Notes under the pieces: generated by a model | Told to the model about the DNA's origin: nothing | Database searches by the model: none | What the model saw: the letters and a program-made list of their open reading frames with translations, nothing else | Shown: positions 46,899 through 55,905 of the stretch, piece by piece | Layout: the number at the start of each line of letters is the position of its first letter | Numbering within the stretch: position 1 is the stretch's first letter | Source of the DNA: Asaia lannensis NBRC 102526 | GTDB taxonomy: Bacteria > Pseudomonadota > Alphaproteobacteria > Acetobacterales > Acetobacteraceae | Assembly: GCF_024054035.1 (NCBI RefSeq) | Contig: NZ_JAMXQU010000001.1 | Coordinates: 496,001 to 560,000 of the forward strand | Length of the DNA: 64,000 nt | Direction: 5' to 3' | Program-made: the position numbers and the translations under genes

Positions 46899-47936
46899 TC
46901 AGCGTCTTATCAGGATATAGTTGATGGTAAGATCGATGTCGAAGTGATCGCCCTTCATGTCCGGGGGCACGGGTGGAAGCTGCGCGCCCTGGAACATGCC
47001 CGTGGTTGCCGCATCGAGCGAATAGGAACCCGATTGCCCCGTAAGGCGCACGGATTTCACCCGGCCATTCCGGTCAAGCACGACATGAACGGAAGAGGGG
47101 CCATCCTCGCCATTCTTGATGGCATCTTCGGGATAATACAGATGCGCACGGATCCAGCGGTCGATCTCGCTGCCATAATCGTCACTGACGCCCCGGATGG
47201 AATTGCGCGTCATGAAGGGCGCGTTGATCTGGCCGTTGGTCGACAGTGGGCCCAGCGACATGTCGATCGGCGCCCCGGAGCCGCCGCGTCGGCCGCGCTG
47301 GCGGCGTGGCGTGGAGGGCGCTTCGCCGAAATCGAGCGTCGTCATGTTCGCAAACGGATTATCCGACTGCTTCGCGGTCGGGCGACGGCTCGAACGATGG
47401 CTATGCGCGTGCGTCTGGCTTTTCGTGCCTGATTTGGCAATGCCCGGGCTGACAGGACGATCCGTGCGGGTTTTGGGTATTTCCGTCGAGGGACCGTCGG
47501 GGATTGGGGGCGATGCAGGGGGCGTCGGTGTGGGAGGCGCCGGGGTCGGTACGGATTCCTCCTCGTCGGGCTGCTGTTCCTGCTCCTTGTCCGGGCTGGA
47601 GGCTGAAGGCGCGTCATGGCTTTCGGACGGTTTTTCCTCGCCGCCCGGCTTGTCTTCATGCGGGCCGGCCATGCCACTCCGGGACGGGGGAGCGAACATC
47701 ATTTCGACCTGCGGCTGATCGATGCCCTGCGGCAGGCCACGCGCATGACGTGCCCCTTCATAGATCAGCAGGCCGAGCAGCAGCGCATGGGCGACGGCGG
47801 AAACGACGAGAACCGTTATGACGCCCGGGTCTTCGAGCACCTGCGGCCGGATGAGGGAGGTCCCTGCCGGTTTCAGGTCGGGTTCGAGCCCGGTGCGCGG
47901 TTCGTAATGGGTAAGAGGCGCGCGGCTTCCCCTCAT
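46899..47936 (-). CDS. TonB-like energy transducer
   Basis: TonB proteins pass inner-membrane energy to outer-membrane receptors. The protein has one membrane helix (VITVLVVSAVAHALLLGLLIY, with a typical SxxxH pattern) and a long Pro/Glu/Ser-rich periplasmic stretch (about 75-215). It ends in a TonB C-terminal domain (IRAHLYYPEDAIKNGEDGPSSVHVVLDR, VKSVRLTGQSGSYSLDAATTGMF). A His/Ser/Arg cluster (HAHSHRSSRR) lies in the linker. No exbB or exbD is nearby. The start is uncertain: ATG at 47936 keeps the usual short cytoplasmic part. An ATG at 48155 adds 73 residues of doubtful character, including a second hydrophobic stretch. Confidence 0.8.
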   Translation of the reverse strand: MRGSRAPLTHYEPRTGLEPDLKPAGTSLIRPQVLEDPGVITVLVVSAVAHALLLGLLIYEGARHARGLPQGIDQPQVEMMFAPPSRSGMAGPHEDKPGGEEKPSESHDAPSASSPDKEQEQQPDEEESVPTPAPPTPTPPASPPIPDGPSTEIPKTRTDRPVSPGIAKSGTKSQTHAHSHRSSRRPTAKQSDNPFANMTTLDFGEAPSTPRRQRGRRGGSGAPIDMSLGPLSTNGQINAPFMTRNSIRGVSDDYGSEIDRWIRAHLYYPEDAIKNGEDGPSSVHVVLDRNGRVKSVRLTGQSGSYSLDAATTGMFQGAQLPPVPPDMKGDHFDIDLTINYILIRR

Positions 47937-48232
47937 CGGAGGAAGGGCGCGCGTCGATCTGGCGGCCGGTGCGAACAGCAACGGCTCGTTACGCGCCCGT
48001 TTCCTGTCCGGGCGCGGACCATGGACTGCACCGGATGGCGGTGGAGCCGGATCGACGGGTAGGGTGCGTTTCAGAAGAACACCTGCAAGAATCAGAACAC
48101 ACGCCACCACCTGAGCGGGCAGGCAAGGGACCTGCTTCGCGACACGATCTGGCATCTGCTGCTATCATGGCATCTGACCCATCGTCTTGCCAAGCGCATC
48201 GGCGTCACGCCTGTTACAGAAGAGGAAAAACC

Positions 48233-48871
48233 TTGTACGACGATCCGGTGCTTTATGCCTGTCTGGGGCAGGATCCCGCGCTTCGGTCCGCCATCGAACG
48301 TATCGGTCCGTGTCGCCTCAGAGGGGCGGACGGCAAAACGCCGTATCAGGCCCTGATACGCGCCATTATCGGCCAGCAGCTTCATGGGCGCGCGGCAGAA
48401 GCCATTCTGGGCCGTGTCTGCGCCCTGTCTGGCGGCGATATGCCGGAGCCGGAAGCCCTTCTTGCATTGCCGGAAGAAACTCTGAGGGGGTGCGGTCTGT
48501 CGGCTGCAAAATTCGTGGCCCTGCGCGGTCTGGCTCAGGCGCGTCTTGAAGGGATTGTGCCCGGCGTGGATGAAGCGCGGCTACTGGATGATGAAGCACT
48601 TATCGCCCGCCTGACTTCCCTGCGTGGTGTGGGGCGATGGACTGTGGAGATGTTACTCATTTTTACACTGGGGCGTTCAGATGTGCTGCCGGTCGATGAC
48701 TTCGCCATCCGCGCAGGGTGGCAGAAGCTCTATGGGCTCGATACACCGCCCCGACCCACCGCGCTCAGAACGGCAGGGGAGAAATTCTCTCCCTGGCGTT
48801 CGGCGCTCGCCTGGTATCTGTGGCGTCTGTCCGAAGAGGGGAAGTCGGTCAGAAATGCCCTGACCGGGTGA
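48233..48871 (+). CDS. alkA: DNA-3-methyladenine glycosylase II (AlkA-like)
   Basis: This enzyme cuts alkylated bases from DNA. The 212-residue protein is the short AlkA form without the N-terminal domain. It has YQALIRAIIGQQLHGRAAEAI, the helix-hairpin-helix LTSLRGVGRWTVEMLLIFTLG, and the catalytic Asp in LPVDDFAIRAGW. The end is FSPWRSALAWYLWRL. The start is TTG at 48233, seven or eight bases after AGAGGA. The frame is also open upstream, but there the sequence lies opposite the doubtful 5' part of tonB. It is divergent from tonB and convergent with the M20 peptidase gene. Confidence 0.9.
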   Translation: MYDDPVLYACLGQDPALRSAIERIGPCRLRGADGKTPYQALIRAIIGQQLHGRAAEAILGRVCALSGGDMPEPEALLALPEETLRGCGLSAAKFVALRGLAQARLEGIVPGVDEARLLDDEALIARLTSLRGVGRWTVEMLLIFTLGRSDVLPVDDFAIRAGWQKLYGLDTPPRPTALRTAGEKFSPWRSALAWYLWRLSEEGKSVRNALTG

Positions 48872-48898
48872 ATACCCTTCCGGGCAACGCTTTTCCCG

Positions 48899-50308
48899 TC
48901 AATGTGGCGCGCTTTCTTTTCCCGACAGGTCGCGGATGAGCGACAGCAGAAAATGCAGTCCCGGGGTGATGGTTGAGAGCGGTACGCGCTCGTTCAGCCC
49001 ATGGCTGAAATCATCCGAGGTCTTCATGAATATGGGGCTCGCGCCGTAGCTCGGAATCCCGGCGGCCCGGAACCACATGCTGTCCGTTGCGCTCGATGTC
49101 ATGCTCGGGAAAACCGGAACGCCGGGATAGGCGGTCTGAACGGCCTGGGTCACGGCGTGAGCGAAAGGCGTGTTCAGAGGCGAGGCCTCGGTTTCCACAT
49201 AGCCAGCGCTTCTGTCCTCGAACCGGACGGATGGATCATCGACCACCGATTTCAGCTCGTGAATGATATCGAGCCGGGAATGGCCAGGGAAAATGCGACA
49301 ATTGACATTGGCCTCAGCCTGTTGGGGCAAAGCGTTCAGCGCGTGGCCACCCTTTATGGTGGTAACGACGCATGTCGTGCCGATGCTCCCGGCGAGCAGC
49401 GGATTGGCGCGCAGAACCGAGACGGCCTTCGCATTATCCGGTGTTGCAGCGAAAGTCCGCAGTGCTTCGGCCAGATGCGGAGGCGTAAAGCGGGCGACAT
49501 TCATGAAATAGCTTCGCGTCAGGGCATTCAGCTCCGGACGGAAGGGGTGAGCCTCGATCTTGAGAAGGGCCTGAGCCAGTACGTCGATCGCGTTGCGTGT
49601 GCGTGGTTCGGATGCATGACCACCCGGATCGCTGACGCTCAGGCGCACATCGAGATAGGTTTTCTCTGCCCCGGACCAGGCATAGAACAGCGGTTTGCCG
49701 GTTTCCTCATCGAGCGTTCCGCCACCGACATCGAGATTCAGGACCTGCGAGGCGTTCGAGAGCGTCTTTGCAAGTATCTCTCCGGTTTTCATGGCCGTTT
49801 CTTCATCGCCGGAAAACGCGAGGACAATCTCCCGCTCGGGGGTGAAGCCGTGCTTGTAGAGATGAATGAGGGCCGTGATGGCCATGGCATTGCTGAGCTT
49901 CATATCGCCAGCCCCACGGCCGAACAGATAACCGTCTTCGACGACGGGAACCAACGGGTCGCGTGTCCAGTCCGATGGATTGGCCGCCACAACGTCCATA
50001 TGTCCGAGAATGACGAGTGGCTTGAGCGATGGATTGCGGCCGGGCCAGCGCATTATGAAATAGGCGGTATTATCGACCCGCGTGATCGATATGGACTTCT
50101 CGGGAAAGCCGCCCGCGACCAGCGTTTTCTTGTAAAGCTCGGCGACCGAGGCGGTCTGGTTGTGCTCGCCGGCAGACGATTGAAAGGCGATGGAGGCTTC
50201 CGCCAGTGTCAGGGCTTGCAGCCCTTCGCGTGTCAGTGGGGGAAGTGGATCGGCGAGGGCAGGCCCAATCGAGAAAAGCAGCAGCGACAGGGCAGCGCGC
50301 TTAAGCAT
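48899..50308 (-). CDS. Secreted M20 family metallopeptidase
   Basis: The 469-residue protein has a signal peptide (MLKRAALSLLLFSIGPALA, cleavage near ALADP) and the M20 zinc peptidase motifs: LVILGHMDVVAA (metal ligand), GYLFGRGAGDMKLS, VLAFSGDEE and, in the lid domain, SDPGGHASEPR. TSSATDSMWFRAAGIPSYG near the C-terminus completes the site. Such enzymes act as carboxy- or dipeptidases; being exported, it probably trims peptides in the periplasm. The ATG at 50308 was chosen for the signal peptide. It may be co-transcribed with the esterase gene 34 bases upstream. Confidence 0.88.
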   Translation of the reverse strand: MLKRAALSLLLFSIGPALADPLPPLTREGLQALTLAEASIAFQSSAGEHNQTASVAELYKKTLVAGGFPEKSISITRVDNTAYFIMRWPGRNPSLKPLVILGHMDVVAANPSDWTRDPLVPVVEDGYLFGRGAGDMKLSNAMAITALIHLYKHGFTPEREIVLAFSGDEETAMKTGEILAKTLSNASQVLNLDVGGGTLDEETGKPLFYAWSGAEKTYLDVRLSVSDPGGHASEPRTRNAIDVLAQALLKIEAHPFRPELNALTRSYFMNVARFTPPHLAEALRTFAATPDNAKAVSVLRANPLLAGSIGTTCVVTTIKGGHALNALPQQAEANVNCRIFPGHSRLDIIHELKSVVDDPSVRFEDRSAGYVETEASPLNTPFAHAVTQAVQTAYPGVPVFPSMTSSATDSMWFRAAGIPSYGASPIFMKTSDDFSHGLNERVPLSTITPGLHFLLSLIRDLSGKESAPH

Positions 50309-50342
50309 AGTAAAGGAAAACCTCAGTACAGAAAACAAACGG

Positions 50343-51122
50343 TCATATCGATGCTATGAAGTCTAGCATCTTCTCGCTGAAAAGTTTTGGATTATCTGCA
50401 TGGAGCCAGTGTCCTGCATCGGGGATGGTTTCAAGCCTGTAATGCGGGAAGAGACGCCTCATGACGGGTTCGTGCTCTTTGCCGATATAGGGCGAATGCT
50501 CACCGCGCAGAAACAATGTCGGTCCCTCATAGACATAGCCCTCGGGCATATAGGGCCAGTTCTCGATATTGGGCATTGCCACCGTGATGTCCTGCAGGCC
50601 GATCTGCCAGCCGGGATCGCTGCCCAGACGGACATTCTGCAGCATCAGGTCGCGCACGCTGCGATTGGGTATTTCCTGCGCCAGGAGTTGATCAGCCTGC
50701 TGTCGGTCAAGCTGATCGGGGAAGTGGATGTGCAGCATGGCTTCGGCCAGTTTGGCCTGGCCGAAGCCGGTGCGTGCGGGCGCCATATCGCCGACGAGCA
50801 GCCCTGAAACAAGTTCCGGATACTGAAGCGCCAGGAGCATGGCGAGTTTGCCGCCCATGGAATGACCGACCAGAATGGCGGGGAGGGCTTCATGGGCGCG
50901 CAATGTCTCGACCACGTCGTCGACCATTGTGGGGTAATCCATGGGGCCGTGTGGACTTTCCCCATGGTTGCGCAGGTCGAGAGCGAGGGTACGATGGGTG
51001 CGTGAAACCTGTCTTTGCAGGAAGCCCATATTGCGTGCGCGTCCGAACAGGCCATGCAGGAACACGACCGGCGGGTGTCCCGCTGGCTGGGCCGGAAGGC
51101 GTTCGATAACGTTCAGCAGCAC
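50343..51122 (-). CDS. Alpha/beta hydrolase, YbfF-type esterase
   Basis: The 259-residue protein has the alpha/beta-hydrolase core: PPVVFLHGLFGRARNMGFLQ (oxyanion loop), LDLRNHGESPH, the nucleophile elbow LVGHSMGGKLAMLLAL (Ser) and the catalytic His in AGHWLHADNPKLF. The pattern HGLFG..N and LRNHG.S matches YbfF, an acyl-CoA esterase of broad range. I chose GTG at 51122 with AAAGGAT upstream; it gives the usual family length. The frame also continues upstream. It is followed by the M20 peptidase gene. Confidence 0.85.
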   Translation of the reverse strand: MLLNVIERLPAQPAGHPPVVFLHGLFGRARNMGFLQRQVSRTHRTLALDLRNHGESPHGPMDYPTMVDDVVETLRAHEALPAILVGHSMGGKLAMLLALQYPELVSGLLVGDMAPARTGFGQAKLAEAMLHIHFPDQLDRQQADQLLAQEIPNRSVRDLMLQNVRLGSDPGWQIGLQDITVAMPNIENWPYMPEGYVYEGPTLFLRGEHSPYIGKEHEPVMRRLFPHYRLETIPDAGHWLHADNPKLFSEKMLDFIASI

Positions 51123-51254
51123 GATAGGGAGATCCTTTCGGGGAGAGAGCCGGCCGGAGCACGGATAAAAGCGACCGGAATTCTGGGGTTTTCTGTTGCT
51201 TGGGACAAGTCGGCACGACAATAAGGACTGCGCTTGCCTCCGGTCCTCAAAGTC

Positions 51255-53072
51255 ATGTCAGGGTCTTTCTTGGGTTCAGGGTTCCACAGAACTATCGGAC
51301 GACACGGTGTCAGGCGACTCCGTCTCATGGTTCACGTCCCGTATTATGTGCGTGCCCTCGTCCGATCCAATGAAATCTGGTTGACTGTTCTATCATCCTG
51401 TGTCGGCGTTCTGGCGGGGCTGAGTGTCTGGATCATGACGCGTGCCACGCTGATGGCTCATCGCGTTCTGTACAATCTGCATAACGACGGCAGGCTCTCT
51501 GGTCTTGCGACGCTCGCCCCCTGGCGCTGCGTGCTTGTTCCCTGCCTCGGCGGGCTGGTGCTGGGTGGATTCGGTCTGCTTGTGGCGCGACGGTTCCGGC
51601 ACAGGCCGGTCGATCCGATCGAGGCCAATGCCCTGCATGGCGGGCGTATGTCGGTGCGCGACAGCGCCATTGTGGCGTTCCAGACATTTCTTTCCAATGG
51701 AAGTGGCGCTTCGCTTGGACTGGAAGCCGGATTTTCGCAGATTGCTGCGGCATTGGGGTCGCGCTGCGGTGCCATTTTCAGGGTGCGCCGTGCCGATATG
51801 CGCATTCTTGTCGGATGCGGGGCCGGAGGCGCGATAGGGGCGGCGTTCAATGCGCCCATTGCTGGGGCATTCTATGCTTTCGAGCTGGTGATCGGCACGT
51901 ATTCCCTGGTCAATCTGGCGCCTGTTGCCGTGGCGAGTATCAGCGCAGTCGGTATCGTGCGCCTTCTGGGCGGTGTGACCGCGACCGTCACGCTCCTGCC
52001 GCATGAAAGCCTGGGTATGCGTGACAGCCTGCCTGTCATGGGGCTGGGTATTCTGTGCGGTCTTGTCGGCATTGGCGTCATGCGCGGCGTCACGATAGCC
52101 GAACTGGTATTTCGCAAGAGCCACCTGCCTGTCTGGTTTCGCCCCTGCCTGGGCGGGCTATGTGTCGGATGTCTGGCCCTTTATTCGCCTTCCATTCTGT
52201 CCGCAGGTCATGCCGCCGTCAGGAAAGTGCTCGATGGAGGGCTGCCGCTCACGACGCTCTTGCTCCTTCTCCTTCTCAAGGCAGTAGCGTCTGCAATCTC
52301 CATAGGCAGCGGGTTTCGTGGCGGGCTGTTTTTTGCTTCGCTTTTTCTGGGCGTGTTGTCGGGGTCGCTTTTCGGGCATGGGCTTGAGGCTCTTGTGGCG
52401 ACCGGTCTTTCGGTCACAACCTGTGCCATTCTCGGTATGAGCGCTACGGCCGTGGCCATTATCGGCGTGCCCATGACGATGACCTGCCTCATTCTTGAAA
52501 TGACGGCAGATATCACACTTGCCAGTGCCGTCCTGTTGTCCAGCGTGCTCTCCCTGCTCACGGTGAGGCGGCTATTCGGATATTCCTTTGCCACATGGCG
52601 GTTTCACCAGCGCGGTGAATCGATTCGCTCTGCCGTCGATATCGGCTGGCTGCGCGCGTTGACCGTCGGACGCATGATGCGACGGGACATGACCGTGTTT
52701 TCCCCTGATACCACAATTGGTGAAGCACGCCTCTGCTGCCCCCTTGGGGCCATGCCTCAGGTCGTTCTGGCTGATGCAGAGGGTGCTTACAGGGGGATCG
52801 TGCTCGTTTCCGATATTTACGGCCCCGATCACCCGCCGGGACGGACGCTCGCCGATCTGGTCCAGCATGAACAAATTATGCTTCTTCCCGACATGACCTG
52901 CCGTGACGCCGCACGCCGTTTCGAGGAAGCCGAAGCCGATGCCCTTGTTGTGATCGCCGACATGGCCTCGCGTCGGGTGATCGGCCTGCTGAGCGAGAAA
53001 TACGTGCTGCGCCGTTATGCCGAGGCACTCGACCGGACGCGTCGGGAGCTGGCTGGCGAGACGAGGGCGTAA
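51255..53072 (+). CDS. ClC-type chloride channel/transporter with CBS domain
   Basis: The protein of about 605 residues has ten or more membrane helices with the ClC pattern: GSGASLGLEAGFSQIAAALGS and GAAFNAPIAGAFYAFELVIG. SIGSGFRGGLFFASLFLGVLSG and MTMTCLILEMT follow in the second half. A C-terminal CBS pair is present (VGRMMRRDMTVFSPDTTI, ADALVVIADMASRRVIGLLS). The usual GREGP sequence with the gating Glu is GLEAG here: the Glu is kept, the Arg and Pro are not. It could be a chloride channel or an anion/proton exchanger. The start is uncertain (51255 or 51327), as neither has a ribosome site. Confidence 0.85.
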   Translation: MSGSFLGSGFHRTIGRHGVRRLRLMVHVPYYVRALVRSNEIWLTVLSSCVGVLAGLSVWIMTRATLMAHRVLYNLHNDGRLSGLATLAPWRCVLVPCLGGLVLGGFGLLVARRFRHRPVDPIEANALHGGRMSVRDSAIVAFQTFLSNGSGASLGLEAGFSQIAAALGSRCGAIFRVRRADMRILVGCGAGGAIGAAFNAPIAGAFYAFELVIGTYSLVNLAPVAVASISAVGIVRLLGGVTATVTLLPHESLGMRDSLPVMGLGILCGLVGIGVMRGVTIAELVFRKSHLPVWFRPCLGGLCVGCLALYSPSILSAGHAAVRKVLDGGLPLTTLLLLLLLKAVASAISIGSGFRGGLFFASLFLGVLSGSLFGHGLEALVATGLSVTTCAILGMSATAVAIIGVPMTMTCLILEMTADITLASAVLLSSVLSLLTVRRLFGYSFATWRFHQRGESIRSAVDIGWLRALTVGRMMRRDMTVFSPDTTIGEARLCCPLGAMPQVVLADAEGAYRGIVLVSDIYGPDHPPGRTLADLVQHEQIMLLPDMTCRDAARRFEEAEADALVVIADMASRRVIGLLSEKYVLRRYAEALDRTRRELAGETRA

Positions 53073-53146
53073 GCTGCGCATGCGACACAGGTGTGTGACC
53101 TCTGCCGCGGGGGCTGAAGAAATCATTCTCCTGCAGGTACGAGACG

Positions 53147-53175
53147 TTGACATGACACCTCTTCATGGGTAGCAG
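53147..53175 (+). promoter_or_regulatory. Likely promoter of the atp operon
   Basis: TTGACA (53147-53152), 17 bases and TAGCAG (53170-53175) precede atpI by 50 bases. The -35 box is perfect and the -10 box is weak. Confidence 0.4.
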
Positions 53176-53225
53176 ACGCGCACCAAGGACTCCCCGGACA
53201 GGGGGGATAAGCGAGGTATGGAATC

Positions 53226-53567
53226 GTGGGCGCACAGGACGACCTGAACGTTTCCTCGCAGGCGGAGAAAGGGGCCGACAGCTTCGACAAGAGGCTGGCC
53301 GATGCCGAACTCCGGATGCGCGGCAAAAGCGACAAGTCGGACTCTGTTTCCACCGGAAATGAAGGCAGTGCCGATTATTCGGCATTCGGGCTGGCAATGA
53401 GGATCGGGACCGAGATGGTCGCGGCACTGGTTGTCGGCGTTGTTCTGGGTTACGGGCTGGATCGCCTGTGTGGAACAAAGCCTCTTTTCCTGATCCTGTT
53501 CTCGCTGGTCGGCGGTGCAGCAGGGATGCTGAATGTCTGGCGTGCGGTGAAAAACGCCAACGTCTGA
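53226..53567 (+). CDS. atpI: ATP synthase protein I
   Basis: AtpI is a small membrane protein linked to assembly of the c-ring. The 113-residue protein has a polar N-terminal half (about 50 residues) and two helices: AMRIGTEMVAALVVGVVLGYGLDRL and PLFLILFSLVGGAAGMLNVW, with GYGLDR between them, as is typical. The start is GTG. It lies first in the Fo operon, 89 bases before atpB. Confidence 0.88.
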   Translation: MGAQDDLNVSSQAEKGADSFDKRLADAELRMRGKSDKSDSVSTGNEGSADYSAFGLAMRIGTEMVAALVVGVVLGYGLDRLCGTKPLFLILFSLVGGAAGMLNVWRAVKNANV

Positions 53568-53656
53568 CAGAGCGGCGCAAGGTATCGCGCCTGTTTTGTG
53601 GGTTTCATGGATCTCCGCCTTGGCGGAAGGTTCGTATCGTAAGCGGGAGAGGCAGC

Positions 53657-54406
53657 TTGGCCGCCGGATCAACGATTGACGCGCTCGGCCAGTTCGAGCT
53701 CCATCCTGTTCTCGGGCAGATCGGCGAGGCGCTGCGCTTCAGCCAGTCTCCGGCTTTCATGCTGGTGGCTGTCGTTCTGGTTCTGGCGTTCCTGTATATC
53801 GGTATGCGTCCTGCTGCCGTGGTGCCGGGACGTATGCAGGCCGCAGCCGAACTGGGATACGATTTCATCCACAACATGGCTGTCGAAACGATCGGCAAGG
53901 AAGGTACGTCCTTCTTCCCATTCGTTTTCGCGCTGTTCTTCTTCATTCTGGCCGGTAACTATCTTGGCCTGATCCCCTATTGCTTCACGTTTACGAGCCA
54001 TATTGCCGTGACGGCCTCGCTGGCCATTCTCGTTTTCGTGGTGTCGATCCTCGCTTCCCTTCGCTATCAGGGCTTCAAGTTCTTCGCGCATTTCATGCCC
54101 GAAGGCGCGCCGGTCTTTCTGGCGCCGCTTCTGATCCCGATCGAGATCCTTTCCTTTCTTTCGCGACCTGTCAGCCTGTCGATCCGACTTTTCGCCAACA
54201 TGATGGCTGGTCACGTTCTGCTCGAAGTCTTTGCCGGCTTTACCCTGATGCTGGCAGGTCTTGGGGCATTCGGCTCGGTGCTGGCTGTGACGCCCGTCGT
54301 CATCAATGTCGCGCTGACGGCTCTGGAATTGCTGGTGGGCGTTCTGCAGGCTTATGTGTTCGCCATCCTCACCTGCATTTATCTGCGTGAGGCTGTGGCG
54401 CACTGA
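53657..54406 (+). CDS. atpB: ATP synthase Fo subunit a
   Basis: Subunit a forms the proton half-channels against the c-ring. The 249-residue protein starts DALGQFELHPVLG and has SPAFMLVAVVLVLAFLYIG, GNYLGLIPYCFTFTSHIAVT and the essential Arg in SLSIRLFANMMAGHVLL. ALTALELLVGVLQAYVFAILTCIYL forms the last helices. The start is TTG at 53657 with GGGAGAGG directly before it; this gives the normal length. The frame is also open further upstream, overlapping atpI, but without support. Confidence 0.93.
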   Translation: MAAGSTIDALGQFELHPVLGQIGEALRFSQSPAFMLVAVVLVLAFLYIGMRPAAVVPGRMQAAAELGYDFIHNMAVETIGKEGTSFFPFVFALFFFILAGNYLGLIPYCFTFTSHIAVTASLAILVFVVSILASLRYQGFKFFAHFMPEGAPVFLAPLLIPIEILSFLSRPVSLSIRLFANMMAGHVLLEVFAGFTLMLAGLGAFGSVLAVTPVVINVALTALELLVGVLQAYVFAILTCIYLREAVAH

Positions 54407-54464
54407 GGTGCTCGCCGCGACCTTCGCTCAACTGTTGTTCTGTCGTAACCAAGGAACCTGACTC

Positions 54465-54689
54465 ATGGACGTCTCTGCTGCTCGCGAAATCGGTGCCGGT
54501 ATTGCTGTTATCGCTCTTGCCGGTGTCGGCATCGGCCTCGGCAACATCTTCTCGACGCTGGTGAGCTCGATCGCTCGCAACCCGGCTGCCCGCCCGCACG
54601 TGTTCGGCCTCGGCATGCTCGGCTTCGCCCTGACGGAAGCCGTTGCGCTCTTCGCTCTCCTGATCGCCTTCCTGATCCTCTTCGTCTGA
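54465..54689 (+). CDS. atpE: ATP synthase Fo subunit c
   Basis: Subunit c makes the rotating ring. The 74-residue hairpin has [20 protein letters not shown] as helix 1, the loop RNPAARP, and helix 2 with the proton-binding Glu58 in [16 protein letters not shown] carboxylate Glu and the helix-1 glycines are typical of proton-type alphaproteobacterial c subunits. It lies between atpB and the two b-type genes. Confidence 0.96.
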   Translation: MDVSAAREIGAGIAVIALAGVGIGLGNIFSTLVSSIARNPAARPHVFGLGMLGFALTEAVALFALLIAFLILFV

Positions 54690-54710
54690 TCGAAAGGCAG
54701 GATAACAGTC

Positions 54711-55313
54711 ATGCGCCTTCCGTCTCGTAATCTCGCTGCCACGCTCGCCGTTGTGCTTGCGCTCGGCACTGTGCCGGGACGGGCCTGGGCCGCTGGCATG
54801 CCGCAGCTCGACTTCTCCAACCCCCTGCTTATTGGGCAGGTGGTCTGGGGCGCTGTCATCTTTGCGGTTTTCTACGTCATTCTGAGCCGCTCGGCCCTGC
54901 CGCGCATCGATCGGGTTCTGACCCATCGACGCAACCGGATCGAGGGCGATCTCGATATTGCACGCCGTGCCCGTGACGACGCAGACCGCGCCGTCGACGA
55001 GCTGCGCCGTGCCCGCCACGATGCGGCAGCACAGGCACAGGCCAATATCGATCGGGTCGTTCACGAAGCCCGTATGGCGGCCGAGGCACAGACCCACGAA
55101 ATGAACCGTCGGCTTCATGCCGATATCGCCGAAGCTGAAAAGCGCATTGCCTCTGCCCGTGCAGAAGCGCTGGCCAGCCTGCCAGGTGTAGCGACCGAAA
55201 CGGCACAGAGCCTGATCGGCAAGCTCCTGCGTCCGGCCGGTCTGGACAATGCGATTTCACAAGCTCAGGTCGAGGACGCTGTCCGCGCCGGGCTCGCGAC
55301 CAGCAAAGGCTGA
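54711..55313 (+). CDS. ATP synthase Fo subunit b'
   Basis: The b' subunit pairs with b in the peripheral stalk. The 200-residue protein has an additional N-terminal hydrophobic stretch that looks like a signal peptide (LAATLAVVLALGTVPGRAWA). Then come MPQLDFSNPLLIG, the membrane helix VVWGAVIFAVFYVILSR, and a long charged coiled-coil (about 75-170). The alphaproteobacterial order a-c-b'-b identifies it. It is 12 bases before the b gene. Confidence 0.9.
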   Translation: MRLPSRNLAATLAVVLALGTVPGRAWAAGMPQLDFSNPLLIGQVVWGAVIFAVFYVILSRSALPRIDRVLTHRRNRIEGDLDIARRARDDADRAVDELRRARHDAAAQAQANIDRVVHEARMAAEAQTHEMNRRLHADIAEAEKRIASARAEALASLPGVATETAQSLIGKLLRPAGLDNAISQAQVEDAVRAGLATSKG

Positions 55314-55325
55314 GGAGAATACGCG

Positions 55326-55853
55326 ATGTTCCACGACCAGCGTTTTTATGTCGCTATTTCCTTCGTCCTGTTTTTTCTGCTGTTCGGTCGCAAGCTCTGG
55401 GGTGCCATAGCTTCCGTTCTGGATGCACGCGCCGAGCAGGTGCGCAGCAATCTCGATGAGGCGAGCCGCCTGCGTCGCGAAGCTGAGAAAATGCTTGAGG
55501 ATGCGACGCGCGAGCGTGAGCAGGCACTGGCAGAATCCCGTGCGCTGATCGAGCGCTCGCGTGCTGAAGCGGCCAGCATTGCTGAAAATGCTCGCCTCGA
55601 AGCCGAAGCCATTGCATCGCGTCGCGAGCAGATGGCGCGTGACCGCATTGCCGCCTCCGAGCGTGCAGCCATTCGTGAAGTGCGCGAGATGGCTGCCGAT
55701 GCTGCGATCAAGGCGACGCGCAACCTGCTGACACAGCATTTCTCCGCAGATGCGTCTGGCGCATCCGTCCTGCTGGATCGCGGTATCAGCGATCTGCCCC
55801 AGGCGCTGAAGGCTTCGAACGAAGCCGGTTCGCGTAACCGGAACGCAGCCTGA
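55326..55853 (+). CDS. atpF: ATP synthase Fo subunit b
   Basis: Subunit b forms the stator stalk. The 175-residue protein has a membrane helix at the N-terminus (FYVAISFVLFFLLFGRKLW), then a long coiled-coil (EEASRLRREAEKMLEDATRE-like repeats of Arg/Glu/Ala to about 150). It is the last gene of the Fo operon. The F1 genes are not in the window, as in other alphaproteobacteria where they form a separate operon. Confidence 0.93.
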   Translation: MFHDQRFYVAISFVLFFLLFGRKLWGAIASVLDARAEQVRSNLDEASRLRREAEKMLEDATREREQALAESRALIERSRAEAASIAENARLEAEAIASRREQMARDRIAASERAAIREVREMAADAAIKATRNLLTQHFSADASGASVLLDRGISDLPQALKASNEAGSRNRNAA

Positions 55854-55905
55854 TATATCTGTCCGGATCTTCTGGGATCCGGACAAGCCATAGGCGGTTT
55901 CTGTC

